Assembly (NCBI RefSeq): GCF_030068455.1
Contig: NZ_JAQOSQ010000006.1
Span: 143,091-207,090, forward strand
Source: Roseofilum casamattae BLCC-M143
Lineage (GTDB): Bacteria; Cyanobacteriota; Cyanobacteriia; Cyanobacteriales; Desertifilaceae
DNA length: 64,000 nt
Direction: 5' to 3'
Both the position numbers and the translations under genes were made by a program. The notes beneath the pieces were generated by a model, which did not search any database, was not told where the DNA came from, and saw nothing but the letters and a program-made list of their open reading frames with translations. Positions 17,435 through 26,630 of this stretch are shown one piece after another; position 1 is the stretch's first letter, and each line of letters opens with the position of its first letter.

Positions 17435-17832
17435 ACGAGATCTTTTGTGTCTACCTCATAAACCAGTAATAAAAGAGAGTGTTCGCGTACCGTTTCTTCA
17501 ATTAAACGAAGTCGAAAAAACTCCTCGTAGGTTTGCCTGGGAACGGATAGATAAAGCTGGCGCTCGGGTTCTTTCGCGCGCAAGGCTCGCCGATAATTGA
17601 GATATTGTCCCAAGGCAGTATGGAATTCGGAAATAGCGGAAGGACTGGTGAAACTTTTGACCTCTACAGCAATCTTTTCCGTACCCCGTTCGGCAGCGAA
17701 TAAACGCTCTGCTCCCAAGTCAATTTGCATTTGAACGTCCCCATAATCGACTGAAAGGGGATCGTGGGTAACCGTCCAGCCCTCGCTAACTAGAGCCTCT
17801 TTAACCACATTATGAAATAAATCTCGTGCCAT
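17422..17832 (-). CDS. xisH: XisH-family protein, putative PD-(D/E)XK nuclease fold
   Basis: 136 residues. The pattern DLFHNVVKEALVSEGWTVTH, IDLGAERLFAAERG and then IAVEVKSFTSPSAISEFH is diagnostic for XisH. The Asp near residue 38, the Glu and the EVK at about residues 57-59 form a PD-(D/E)XK-like signature, suggesting an endonuclease-related fold. It is the first gene of a tight three-gene unit with xisI and a small unknown gene. Named from the fdxN excision element; here there is no site-specific recombinase or element nearby, so the original excision role is unlikely. Confidence 0.94.
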   Translation of the reverse strand: MARDLFHNVVKEALVSEGWTVTHDPLSVDYGDVQMQIDLGAERLFAAERGTEKIAVEVKSFTSPSAISEFHTALGQYLNYRRALRAKEPERQLYLSVPRQTYEEFFRLRLIEETVREHSLLLLVYEVDTKDLVWIN

Positions 17833-17934
17833 GAGTTGATTTATCCGATCGCAGTTAATTCAAATTAACTTAATTATAGGCGATCGCCAATTCACTTGTA
17901 CAATAGTTTCCGTGGACTAATTCCCGACAAACTT

Positions 17935-18516
17935 ATGGCCAAAACTGAATCAACCATGTTGGAACTGGGCACTCCAGCTCCCGATTTCCAGCTTCCCGAC
18001 GTGACATCTGGAGAAACCTTATCTCTTGCCACCTTTGCCAATAAAAAAGCTTTATTAGTGATGTTTATTTGCAAACATTGCCCGTTTGTGAAACATATCC
18101 AAGTCGAACTGGCAAAATTGGGAAAAGACTATCACAGCTCGGACTTAGGAATATTAGCCATCAGTGCCAATGACGCGGTTAACTATCCCGATGATGCTCC
18201 AGAGCGGTTAAAGGTGATGGTTGCCGAACAAGGATTTACCTTTCCCATAGCCTACGACGAAACTCAAAGTGTAGCTAAAAACTATACTGCTGCTTGTACG
18301 CCAGACTTTTTCTTGTTCGGTGGCGATCGCCGATTGGTCTATCGCGGTCAACTCGATGACTCTCGCCCCGGAAATAGTTTACCAGTTACGGGGGTAGATT
18401 TACGTGGTGCGATCGATTTAGCCCTGAGCGGACAAACCATTTCCCCCGAACAGAAACCGAGCATTGGCTGCAACATCAAGTGGAAACCCGGTAACGAGCC
18501 GTCTTATTTTGGCTAG
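17935..18516 (+). CDS. Thioredoxin-fold (AhpC/TSA-like) protein
   Basis: About 193 residues from ATG 17935 (MAKTESTMLELGTPAPDFQL); a TTG further upstream is less likely. The peroxiredoxin/ResA-like core is clear: APDFQLPDV, then LLVMFICKHCPFVKHIQ containing a CxxC-like KHCPFV with one Cys before (CKHC), ILAISANDAVNYPDD, and YTAACTPDFFLF. It may be a thiol-disulfide reductase or an atypical peroxiredoxin; the cis-Pro is in ACTPDF. It stands alone, divergent from xisH. Confidence 0.88.
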   Translation: MAKTESTMLELGTPAPDFQLPDVTSGETLSLATFANKKALLVMFICKHCPFVKHIQVELAKLGKDYHSSDLGILAISANDAVNYPDDAPERLKVMVAEQGFTFPIAYDETQSVAKNYTAACTPDFFLFGGDRRLVYRGQLDDSRPGNSLPVTGVDLRGAIDLALSGQTISPEQKPSIGCNIKWKPGNEPSYFG

Positions 18517-18895
18517 AATTGCCTTGAGGAATCTGAGATATTAGTCTGAGAACTTTAAAGATCTGAGGCGTTTAGTACAAAGGTTGTCCGAAGATCTCGC
18601 TACGCACTCTCTTATCGATGCGATCGGGCAACTTTACATTTCTATGACTTCGATCGCGTTTAGTAACCTAGAGTAATGTGACTTTACATCTAGCTTCTAT
18701 ACCAAAAATTTTTTTAATGCTAAAGTAGATTTAGGCAAATACAGTTTCTTTTCATACCAACAGAACAATCTGGTTAAACGTTGTACTAACCGCTACATGG
18801 CAAGACCATCATCTCATCAGTCCTCCATAGATTCTACCCATATGAATCAGGGGCTTCTCATCTTATCTAGGCTTACCAAATGCTGAGCAGAAACA
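18517..18895. other. 379-bp intergenic region upstream of the phytochrome-like kinase
   Basis: No coding sequence or RNA gene is recognisable. Visible features: three TCTGAG hexamers between 18531 and 18568, two related ACTTTACAT motifs (about 18629 and 18681), and an A/T-rich run at about 18705-18720. It probably holds the promoter of the downstream kinase, but I cannot place it confidently. Confidence 0.5.
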
Positions 18896-21409
18896 ATGAA
18901 TACTCAATCTACGATCGGTGTGCGCCGCTCTCATAACCTACAGTTAATTGAGCAGGAAACGATCGCATTTCCAACTTCCATTCAACCTTATGGAGCGCTG
19001 TTGGTGTTGCAAGAGGAAGGATTAACTATCATCCAAGTGAGTGGGAATGTACGTTCGATCTTAGGCTACTCAACAGAGCAATTGTTAAATCGCCCTTTAA
19101 CTCATTGGGTAAAGTTCAGTATTATTAAGAGCATCGAGCAACATCTAAGAGAGAACCAACTGCAACGAATTAATCCGCTTCAGTTGCAAATTAATTCCAT
19201 GGCGTTTACTGGATTTATCCATCAACATCAATCTTATCTCATCCTAGAACTAGAGCCAACCCCAAATGAGAAAAACAGCGCCGAACCCAACTTTTATCAT
19301 CTAACCAAATGGTCGGCTTTGCAACTGCATCAAGCCGAGAATTTAACGGAGTTGTGCGAACGAGCGGTACAAGATATTCGGAAAATAACCGGATACGATC
19401 GCGTCATGCTCTACAAATTCCATGAAGGCGATCGCGGCAGCGTAATTGCGGAAGCGAAGCGAGAAGATTTAAACTCGTATTTGGGCTTGCACTACCCCGA
19501 TACAGATATTCCGAAACCCGCCAGAGATTTATTCCTGCAACATAGTCTGAGATTTATTAATGATGTGGGAGCAAAAACCGTTAGTATCACTCCCAAAGTG
19601 AATCCAAAGTCGGGAGAATCTATCGACTTACGCCATTCAATATTGCGCAGCGCATCTCCCTGCCATCTCCAATATCTAAGCAACATGGGAGTGCGCTCCT
19701 CCATGGCAATTTCCTTGGTGCAAAACGAACGATTGTGGGGACTCATTGCCTGCCATAATTACTCGCAAAAATTTATTCCCCACCAACAGCGAGCTGCCTG
19801 TGAGTTTCTCGGTCATGCCCTATCTATTGAGTTAGCCCATAAACAATATAACGAAGATTACGAATATCAGCTTTATCTCAAAGACGTTCAATCGAGTTTG
19901 CTCGAATTAATGTCTCAATCGGAGGATTATGCTGAGGGATTAATCGCCAATCCAAAACTACTACTTAGCTTAGTTAATGCCCGTGGAGCTGCAATTATTT
20001 TAGGCGATCGCTATTCTCTTATTGGTGAAACTCCCAGATTCAGCTATCTCGAGAAACTACTCGGTTGTTTAGAGCCATATCTTGAAGAGTCTCATGTCTT
20101 TGCGACTAGCTGTTTATCGGAAATTGAACCGAGCGCTGAAGCTTATAAAGATGTAGCCAGCGGTATTTTAGCCATCTCAATTAGCGGTTCGCAACCGAGA
20201 TATCTAATTTGGTTTCGCCCAGAAGTTCTCCACACTCTAAACTGGGCGGGGAACCCAGAAGACTCCTTTCAAACCGGAGAAGACGATCGCATTATTCTTT
20301 GCCCGAGAAAATCATTCGCATTATGGAAAGAAACGGTTAATATGCAATGCTTGCCCTGGAAAAACTGTGAAATTGAAGCCGCTCTCAGTTTGCGACAATC
20401 AATTGTCAAAGTTGTCTTGAAAAATGCGGACCAACTCGCTCGAGCGAACGCAGCATTGAGTAAATCTGAAGCCAAAGAGCGAGAGCGAGCCATACAACTC
20501 GAACAAGCCTTGCAAGAGTTAAAACAAGCCCAAACTCAGTTAATCCAAAGCGAGAAAATGTCTGGTTTAGGACAGTTAGTAGCTGGAATAGCTCATGAAA
20601 TCAATAATCCAGTCAATTTCATCTATGGCAATCTCGCTCATGTCGAGAGCTATTTAGGAGACTTACTCTCAATTTTAGAACTGTACAAAAAATACTATCC
20701 CGAACCCAACGAAGAAGTTCAAGAAGGATGCGAAGCTGTCGATATCGATTTTTTGTTAGAAGACTTTCCAAAAGTTATCGAATCGATGCAACTCGGAGCC
20801 GATCGCATTCACGGCATTGTCCAATCCTTGCGCAACTTTTCCCGCCTTGATGAAAGTGATATGAAAGCGGTTAACCTGGATGAAGGAATCGAAAGTACTC
20901 TCCTAATTCTCAATAACCGCATCAAAGCCAAATCCAATCGCCCCGCGATCGCATTAATGAAACAGTATAGCGAGTTGCCAGAGATTGAATGCTATCCGAG
21001 TCAGTTAAATCAAGTCTTTATGAATCTGCTGACCAATGCCATTGATGCTTTAGAAGAAGGTAATAGTCAACGACAAATCAGCTATAAAGAGTTGGAAGAA
21101 CAGCCGAATCGCATTATCATATCCACCAGTTTATGCTGCGATCGCCAATCGAAAGAAGAACTAGCCTGCATTGCGATCGCAGATAATGGTTTGGGCATTC
21201 CCGAATCGATTAGATCGAAACTGTTCGAGCCATTTTTTACTACTAAACCCATGGGTAAAGGCACGGGAATGGGTCTCTCCATTAGTTATCAAATTGTTGT
21301 CGAAAAACACCGAGGATACTTTACCTGCGACTCCCAAGTTGGTAGAGGCACCACATTTCGGGTAGAAATTCCGGTAAGAACGAGTAAAGCGATGCCGTAC
21401 GATCGATAA
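18896..21409 (+). CDS. Cyanobacterial phytochrome-like sensor histidine kinase
   Basis: 837 residues. PAS domain at about 15-120 ([13 protein letters not shown]), GAF domain at about 140-310, PHY-like region at about 320-500, a coiled-coil linker, and HisKA/HATPase at about 545-830. The GAF domain has the PDTDIP bilin-pocket motif and a Cys in [15 protein letters not shown] at the position that binds phycocyanobilin in Cph1. The phospho-acceptor His is in [12 protein letters not shown]; the ATP lid has NGLGIPE and [11 protein letters not shown]. It is thus a likely red/far-red light sensor. No response regulator is adjacent. The 3' end lies in the first unit of a 54-bp tandem duplication. Confidence 0.93.
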   Translation: MNTQSTIGVRRSHNLQLIEQETIAFPTSIQPYGALLVLQEEGLTIIQVSGNVRSILGYSTEQLLNRPLTHWVKFSIIKSIEQHLRENQLQRINPLQLQINSMAFTGFIHQHQSYLILELEPTPNEKNSAEPNFYHLTKWSALQLHQAENLTELCERAVQDIRKITGYDRVMLYKFHEGDRGSVIAEAKREDLNSYLGLHYPDTDIPKPARDLFLQHSLRFINDVGAKTVSITPKVNPKSGESIDLRHSILRSASPCHLQYLSNMGVRSSMAISLVQNERLWGLIACHNYSQKFIPHQQRAACEFLGHALSIELAHKQYNEDYEYQLYLKDVQSSLLELMSQSEDYAEGLIANPKLLLSLVNARGAAIILGDRYSLIGETPRFSYLEKLLGCLEPYLEESHVFATSCLSEIEPSAEAYKDVASGILAISISGSQPRYLIWFRPEVLHTLNWAGNPEDSFQTGEDDRIILCPRKSFALWKETVNMQCLPWKNCEIEAALSLRQSIVKVVLKNADQLARANAALSKSEAKERERAIQLEQALQELKQAQTQLIQSEKMSGLGQLVAGIAHEINNPVNFIYGNLAHVESYLGDLLSILELYKKYYPEPNEEVQEGCEAVDIDFLLEDFPKVIESMQLGADRIHGIVQSLRNFSRLDESDMKAVNLDEGIESTLLILNNRIKAKSNRPAIALMKQYSELPEIECYPSQLNQVFMNLLTNAIDALEEGNSQRQISYKELEEQPNRIIISTSLCCDRQSKEELACIAIADNGLGIPESIRSKLFEPFFTTKPMGKGTGMGLSISYQIVVEKHRGYFTCDSQVGRGTTFRVEIPVRTSKAMPYDR

Positions 21410-21486
21410 GCAGCTTAGACAGTAGTGCGTATAACGAGTAAAGTAATGCTGTACGATCGATAAGTAGCTTAGAGAGTAGCGCGCAT
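21379..21486. repeat. Tandem duplication of 54 bp (2 units)
   Basis: Units 21379-21432 and 21433-21486 differ at only about 7 positions. Each contains CGAGTAAAG...GTACGATCGATAAG. The first unit holds the last codons and stop of the histidine kinase; the second carries a non-translated copy of those codons and stop, and ends exactly at the ATG of the next gene. It is a recent slip-type duplication that lengthened the intergenic gap. Confidence 0.92.
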
Positions 21487-23268
21487 ATGGTTCGAGGACA
21501 TTGGCATCGTATTGGGTATCGCATCGCGATCGCGATCTTCATGGCATTAATGACCATTTCATTATCTGCTTGTCATCTCACCCAAGCAACATCAGCCGCC
21601 GAAACCTCTCAAATTGTCCAAGCAGTTCTGAGCGATCCTAAAACCTTTAACTACGCCTTAAACCAAGAATCTCCCAACATCTTTGGTCTCACCTACAAAG
21701 GACTGATCGAAACCAACGGACTCACCGGAGAAATCCAACCTGCATTAGCCGAATCTTGGGACATAGCCGACGGCGGCAAACAAATTATCTTTACCCTGCG
21801 AGATAACTTAAAATGGTCGGACGGACAACCCTTAACGGCCGATGATGTTATCTTTTCCTACGATCGCGTTTACTTAAATGATGCCATTCCGACTTCGGCT
21901 CGCTTTGTCCTCCTAATTGGCAAAAACCGTTCTTTACCCACCGTCACCAAACTCGACGATCGCCGAGTCCAATTTAGCATTCCCGAACCCTTTGCTCCCT
22001 TTCTCCGCAGCACCGGTTTGCCCATCTTACCCGCCCATATTCTACAACCGACAATTACCGAAACCGACTCCCAAGGCAATCCCGTATTTCTCACCACCTG
22101 GGGAACCGATACCCCAGTCGAAGATATTGTGGTCAACGGCCCTTATCAACTGGAGCGCTACGACACCACCCAGCGCATTATCTACAAGCGCAACCCCTAC
22201 TATTGGAAACAAGACGAGAACGGCAGTTCTCTACCAAATATCGATCGCATCATTTGGCAAATTGTCGAATCCACCGATACTAACTTTCTGCAATTTCGCT
22301 CCGGAGGCTTAGACCTAACCAATGTTTCTCCCGAATACTTTTCCTTATTAAAAAAAGAAGAACAACGGGGAAAATTTACCATATATGGAGAAAACCCCAC
22401 CCTCAGTTCCGTCTTCATTACCTTTAACCTAAACCGAGGCAGTCGCGATGGCAAACCCCTCGTCAACCCGGAAAAATCGCGCTGGTTTAACCAAATCGAG
22501 TTTCGTCAGGCGATCGCCTATGCTCTCGATCGCCGTACCATGGTCAACAACATCTACCGAGGACTGGGAGAACCACAATATTCCAACCTTCCCGTACAAA
22601 GTCCTTACTATCTGTCCCCAGAAGAGGGATTAAAAATTTACGACTATAACCCCGAAACGGCAAAAGCCTTACTCTTAAGCGCTGGCTTTCAATATAACAG
22701 CAACGGACAACTAGAAGACGATCGCGGCAACCCCGTGCGCTTTACCCTCCTCACCAATGCCGGAAATAAAATTAGAGAAGCCTTGGGCGTACAAATTAAA
22801 CAAGATCTGGGTAACATCGGCATTCAAGTAGACTTTCAACCCATCTCCTTTAGTAGCTTAGTCGATAAACTCGGCAATACCTTAGATTGGGACGCTCATA
22901 TTATCGGGTTTGGCGGTGGCGGAGTCGAACCCAACAACAGCGCCAATATTTGGTCTCTCGACGGCTCCTTACATAGTTTCAATCAACAACCGCAAGCCGG
23001 ACAGCCTCCCATTCAAGGATGGAAGGCAGCTTCTTGGGAAGAGAAAATTGCCGATCTTTATATCGAAGGCGCGCAAGAGTTGGATGAGGTAAAGCGCAAA
23101 GCCATTTACGATCGAACCCAGCAACTGATTAAAGAAAACTTGCCTTATATCTATCTAGTCAACCAGCTTTCGCTGACGGCAGTGCGCGATCGCATCTCTC
23201 CCATCCAATACTCCGCTCTCGGTGGAGCGTTATGGAATATTGATGAATTGCAAGTCACCGACGAATAA
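21487..23268 (+). CDS. Peptide/oligosaccharide-type ABC transporter substrate-binding lipoprotein
   Basis: 593 residues, family 5 extracellular binding protein. The lipoprotein signal has the lipobox SLSAC (Cys near residue 29). The SBP_bac_5 core is seen in GLTYKGLIETN, PALAESWDIADGGKQIIFTL, LKWSDGQPLTADDV and VNGPYQLERYD, with FRQAIAYALDRRTMVNNIY near residue 340. These proteins deliver peptides, nickel or glutathione to a Dpp/Opp-type permease; no permease or ATPase is next to it. larB follows by 33 bp. Confidence 0.93.
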   Translation: MVRGHWHRIGYRIAIAIFMALMTISLSACHLTQATSAAETSQIVQAVLSDPKTFNYALNQESPNIFGLTYKGLIETNGLTGEIQPALAESWDIADGGKQIIFTLRDNLKWSDGQPLTADDVIFSYDRVYLNDAIPTSARFVLLIGKNRSLPTVTKLDDRRVQFSIPEPFAPFLRSTGLPILPAHILQPTITETDSQGNPVFLTTWGTDTPVEDIVVNGPYQLERYDTTQRIIYKRNPYYWKQDENGSSLPNIDRIIWQIVESTDTNFLQFRSGGLDLTNVSPEYFSLLKKEEQRGKFTIYGENPTLSSVFITFNLNRGSRDGKPLVNPEKSRWFNQIEFRQAIAYALDRRTMVNNIYRGLGEPQYSNLPVQSPYYLSPEEGLKIYDYNPETAKALLLSAGFQYNSNGQLEDDRGNPVRFTLLTNAGNKIREALGVQIKQDLGNIGIQVDFQPISFSSLVDKLGNTLDWDAHIIGFGGGGVEPNNSANIWSLDGSLHSFNQQPQAGQPPIQGWKAASWEEKIADLYIEGAQELDEVKRKAIYDRTQQLIKENLPYIYLVNQLSLTAVRDRISPIQYSALGGALWNIDELQVTDE

Positions 23269-23301
23269 ACCCTTCCCTATTCCCCATTCCCTACACCTAC
23301 C

Positions 23302-24084
23302 ATGACACAACCGGAAGAGTTACGCTCTCTGCTTGAGGCTGTTGCCCAAGGACAAATGACCGCAGAGACCGCCCTAGATCGGCTCAAATACTTCGATTTT
23401 GAACCCGTTGGCGAATTTGCTCGAATCGACCACCATCGCGCCCTGAGAACCGGATTTCCCGAGGTGGTTTGGGGGCCGGGGAAAACTCCAGAGCAGATCG
23501 CGGAAATTATGCAGCGCCTGCACGATCGCCGTCAAGGAGGAGTCGTGATGGCCACTCGCATCGAACCGGATGTTTACGAACAACTGCGCGATCGTCTTCC
23601 CCACCTCACCTACTACCTCATCGCTCGCATTTGCGCCCTCGGAACTCCATCGGTTCGCTATCCGGGAACCATCGGTATTGTCTCCGCCGGAACCGCAGAT
23701 TTGCCTGTAGCTGAAGAAGCCGCGATCGTTGCCGAACTCTGTGGCTTTCAAGTCAACCGGCTTTGGGATGTAGGAGTTGCCGGCATTCATCGCCTTCTAA
23801 GTAACCGAGACGTACTCAACCAAGCAGATGTCTTAATTGTCGTCGCCGGCATGGAAGGCGCGCTGCCAAGTGTCGTCGCCGGTTTGGTCTCCTGTCCCAC
23901 CATCGCGGTTCCCACCAGTATCGGTTACGGCGCCAGCTTTAATGGGTTAGCTCCCCTGTTAACCATGCTCAACTCCTGCGCGGCAGGTATCGGAGTCGTC
24001 AATATCGATAACGGTTTTGGCGCCGCTATTTTAGCCGGGCAAATCTTGCGAACGGCGGAAAACATTGCTCGTCAGCGCCAATAG
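23302..24084 (+). CDS. larB: LarB, nickel-pincer cofactor biosynthesis carboxylase
   Basis: 260 residues. The C-terminal domain (about 105-255) is PurE-like: GIVSAGTADLPVAEEAA, DVGVAGIHRLL, VVAGMEGALPSVVAGL, and the TSIGYGASFNGLAPL loop. LarB carboxylates nicotinic acid adenine dinucleotide to start the nickel-pincer cofactor used by lactate racemase and relatives. LarC and LarE are not in the window. Homologues annotated as AIR carboxylase in older genomes are this protein. It is convergent with the LysR gene. Confidence 0.93.
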   Translation: MTQPEELRSLLEAVAQGQMTAETALDRLKYFDFEPVGEFARIDHHRALRTGFPEVVWGPGKTPEQIAEIMQRLHDRRQGGVVMATRIEPDVYEQLRDRLPHLTYYLIARICALGTPSVRYPGTIGIVSAGTADLPVAEEAAIVAELCGFQVNRLWDVGVAGIHRLLSNRDVLNQADVLIVVAGMEGALPSVVAGLVSCPTIAVPTSIGYGASFNGLAPLLTMLNSCAAGIGVVNIDNGFGAAILAGQILRTAENIARQRQ

Positions 24085-24104
24085 ATCGAACAGATCGTAT
24101 CTTT

Positions 24105-24995
24105 TTAAGTCCCGTTAAAGCGATCGCGCAGAAATTGTGTAAATAGCTGTACTTTAGTAGAAAGGTGACGATTGACTGGATAAATTACCGATAACGTCAG
24201 TTCGCGAGCTGGATAGTCGGGCAAGATCGCTTGTAGTTTCCCTTGCTTTAATTCTTGTTCTACCAAAAAATAGGGAAGTAAAACAATACCCAAACCATTG
24301 ACTGCGGCCTCTTTTAAAATCTCGCCATTGTTACAACAAAATACCCCATTAATAGCAACCAGTTCTTCTTGTTCTCGATCGACTATGGGCCAGCGATCGC
24401 CGGTTGCTAAATACCCATAATGCAAGCAAGAATGTTGGGTTAGATCGCTCAAATTATCTGGAATCCCTCTAGCTTGCAAATAACTAGGGGCCGCACAAAT
24501 TACCCGAGAAATATTAGTAATGGAATGGACAATTAAACTCGGAGATTCTAGAGGATCGCTCAGGCGAATCACCAAATCGTAACCTTCACTAATCGGATCG
24601 ATAAAACGGTCTTCTAACGTTAATTGAATATTAATTTCCGTATAGCGAGCCATAAACTCAGCAATTTGTGCCCCCAAAAAGGAAATGCCAAATGACATGG
24701 GAGCATTAATTTTCAGGTTCCCTTTCGGTTCCTGATGTTGCCGCGTAACCGCTAATTCTGCTTCTTCAAGACTGCTGAGAATATTGAGACAGCGATCGTA
24801 AAATGCTCGCCCATTATCGGTGAGTATCACTTGCCGAGTAGTGCGATACAGCAATTGTACTCCTAAGTTATTTTCTAAATTAATCACCAATTTATTCACT
24901 GCCGAGCGAGAGAGTTGCATTTTGCGCGCTGCTGCTGCAAAACCCCCTTGTTCCACGACTTGAGTAAATGCCCGCATACTTTCAAACTTATCCAT
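24105..24995 (-). CDS. LysR-family transcriptional regulator
   Basis: About 296 residues from MDKFESMRAFTQVVEQGGFA, with GAGG 5 bp upstream; an in-frame ATG 18 bp earlier is less likely. The winged HTH is at 1-60 (AAARKMQLSRSAVNKLVINL) and the periplasmic-binding-like effector domain at about 90-290 (LKINAPMSFGISFLG). It is divergent from ycaC with about 120 bp between starts and is its probable regulator, likely also of the following nitroreductase. The effector is unknown. Confidence 0.93.
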   Translation of the reverse strand: MDKFESMRAFTQVVEQGGFAAAARKMQLSRSAVNKLVINLENNLGVQLLYRTTRQVILTDNGRAFYDRCLNILSSLEEAELAVTRQHQEPKGNLKINAPMSFGISFLGAQIAEFMARYTEINIQLTLEDRFIDPISEGYDLVIRLSDPLESPSLIVHSITNISRVICAAPSYLQARGIPDNLSDLTQHSCLHYGYLATGDRWPIVDREQEELVAINGVFCCNNGEILKEAAVNGLGIVLLPYFLVEQELKQGKLQAILPDYPARELTLSVIYPVNRHLSTKVQLFTQFLRDRFNGT

Positions 24996-25118
24996 AAGTA
25001 CCTCGATTGTCAACTAAATAGAGACAATGTGTCAATTAAATATTGTATTGTCTTTTTTGGAGAGTCATTCTATGATAGAGGCGAGCAACATAAGCAATTC
25101 AAACGGGAATTAACGATC

Positions 25119-25745
25119 GTGACTAATTCTTATCAATATAAACGCCTCTCTAAAGATGATGCCGTCGTTTTACTGATCGATCATCAAGCTGGTTTAATCT
25201 CATTAGTTCAAGACTATTCCTCCAACGAATTCAAAAATAATGTTTTGGCATTAGCCGAATCAGCTAAATTCTTTAATTTGCCCACCATCCTCACAACCAG
25301 TTTTGAAAATGGTCCCAATGGTCCCTTAGTTCCAGAAATTAAAGAATTTCATCCCGATGCTCCTTATATTGCTCGTCCCGGTCAAATTAATGCTTGGGAT
25401 AATGAAGATTTTGTCAAAGCGATCGCAGATACCGGCCGCAAACAATTAATTATGGCAGGAGTCGTTACCGATGTTTGTGTGGCTTTCCCCGCATTAAGTG
25501 CCTTGGAAGCAGGCTTTGATGTTTTTGTCGTCACGGATGCTTCTGGAACCTTTAATACAGATGTCCGAGATGCCGCATTATTACGAATGCAAGGTGCTGG
25601 AGCACAAATGATGAATTGGTTCAGCGTTGCCTGCGAACTGCACCGCGACTGGCGTAATGATATTGAAGGTTTGGGAGCTTTGCTCTCTAAGTATATCCCC
25701 AATTATCGCAATTTGATGACCAGCTATTTTGCCATACAACAATAA
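25119..25745 (+). CDS. ycaC: YcaC-type isochorismatase-family hydrolase
   Basis: 208 residues from GTG 25119 (VTNSYQYKRLSKDDAVVLLI), exactly the length of E. coli YcaC and colinear with it along the whole chain. Catalytic triad positions are visible: Asp in LLIDHQAGL, the Lys in the middle, and Cys in VVTDVCVAFPALSA. Other matches are TILTTSFENGPNGPL, ARPGQINAWDNEDFV and ACELHRDWRNDIEGL. The physiological substrate is unknown in E. coli. It is divergent from the LysR gene. Longer readings that start upstream enter the LysR gene and are not credible. Confidence 0.93.
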   Translation: MTNSYQYKRLSKDDAVVLLIDHQAGLISLVQDYSSNEFKNNVLALAESAKFFNLPTILTTSFENGPNGPLVPEIKEFHPDAPYIARPGQINAWDNEDFVKAIADTGRKQLIMAGVVTDVCVAFPALSALEAGFDVFVVTDASGTFNTDVRDAALLRMQGAGAQMMNWFSVACELHRDWRNDIEGLGALLSKYIPNYRNLMTSYFAIQQ

Positions 25746-25817
25746 CGGAATTTATTTATCTTTTCCGGTTTTTTGCTAAATTAATTGGTGTCGTCTGAAA
25801 TTGACTAAGAGGAGTTA

Positions 25818-26423
25818 ATGGATACTTTAGATGCAATTTATCAACGTCGTGCTGTTAAAGGCTACGATCCCAACCATAAGCTAACCTCGGAAGAAGAACA
25901 AAAGCTTTTGGAAGCAATGATTCAGGCTCCCACTAGTTTTAATATCCAACATTGGCGTTTCGTGATTCTTCGAGACCCTGAATTACGCCAAAAAATTCGC
26001 AAAGAGCTTGGCAACGATCAAGCGCAAATGACAGATGCTTCGTTGCTTATTCTGTTTACAGCCGATATGAAAGCTTGGCAGAAGAATCCCGAACGGTATT
26101 GGCAAAATGCACCGAAAGAAGTGGCCGATCTATTAGTAGGTTGGATGGGGCCGTTTCATGAAGGACGGGAATGGCTACAGCGAGATGAGGCACAACGCTC
26201 GATTGGTATGGCTATGCAGACTTTAATGTTAGCCGCGAAAGGAATGGGTTACGATTCTTGCCCGATGATTGGCTTTGATATCGAGAAGGTAGCCGAACTG
26301 ATTAATTTACCTGACGATTATGTCATGGGGCCAATGGTTGCTATTGGTAAAAAAGTCAAAGATCCCCGGCCAAAACCAGGACAATTACCCTTGAGTGAAT
26401 TAGTGATTGAGAATAAGTTCTAA
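25818..26423 (+). CDS. Nitroreductase-family flavoprotein
   Basis: 201 residues. FMN-binding signatures: the N-terminal IYQRRAVKGYDPNHKL, MIQAPTSFNIQHWRFV, and GMAMQTLMLAAKGMGYDSC, with Arg and Ser/Asn contacts to the flavin phosphate. It likely reduces nitroaromatics, quinones or related compounds using NAD(P)H. It is the second gene of a run with ycaC, 72 bp apart, with AGGAG 7 bp before the ATG. A strong inverted repeat follows the stop. Confidence 0.92.
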   Translation: MDTLDAIYQRRAVKGYDPNHKLTSEEEQKLLEAMIQAPTSFNIQHWRFVILRDPELRQKIRKELGNDQAQMTDASLLILFTADMKAWQKNPERYWQNAPKEVADLLVGWMGPFHEGREWLQRDEAQRSIGMAMQTLMLAAKGMGYDSCPMIGFDIEKVAELINLPDDYVMGPMVAIGKKVKDPRPKPGQLPLSELVIENKF

Positions 26424-26431
26424 ACTTATCG

Positions 26432-26464
26432 GGTCTAGAATTATCTATGCAGAAATTCTAGACC
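26432..26464 (+). terminator. Inverted repeat after the nitroreductase gene, probable terminator
   Basis: Perfect 11-bp stem GGTCTAGAATT / AATTCTAGACC around an 11-nt loop, 9 bp after the stop codon. It has no long T-run, so the termination role is inferred from position. It separates the ycaC-nitroreductase pair from the amidohydrolase gene. Confidence 0.6.
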
Positions 26465-26630
26465 GCTGTTCTTAAATAAATTCTTGAAGTCGCTACTGAA
26501 GTTGATATTAGAGGCGATCGCAATTGTCCTAATTCTGGATTGAGATGACACATTATTGAGTGATTTGCAGCAACTCAGAGGATAATCTCTACATCTATAG
26601 CATTTTTAAACGAGTGAAATTATTAAAATA

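Noticed and set aside
24915..25118. 68-codon N-terminal extension of ycaC
   Set aside because: It runs through the start of the divergent LysR gene; the remaining 208 residues match YcaC from end to end.
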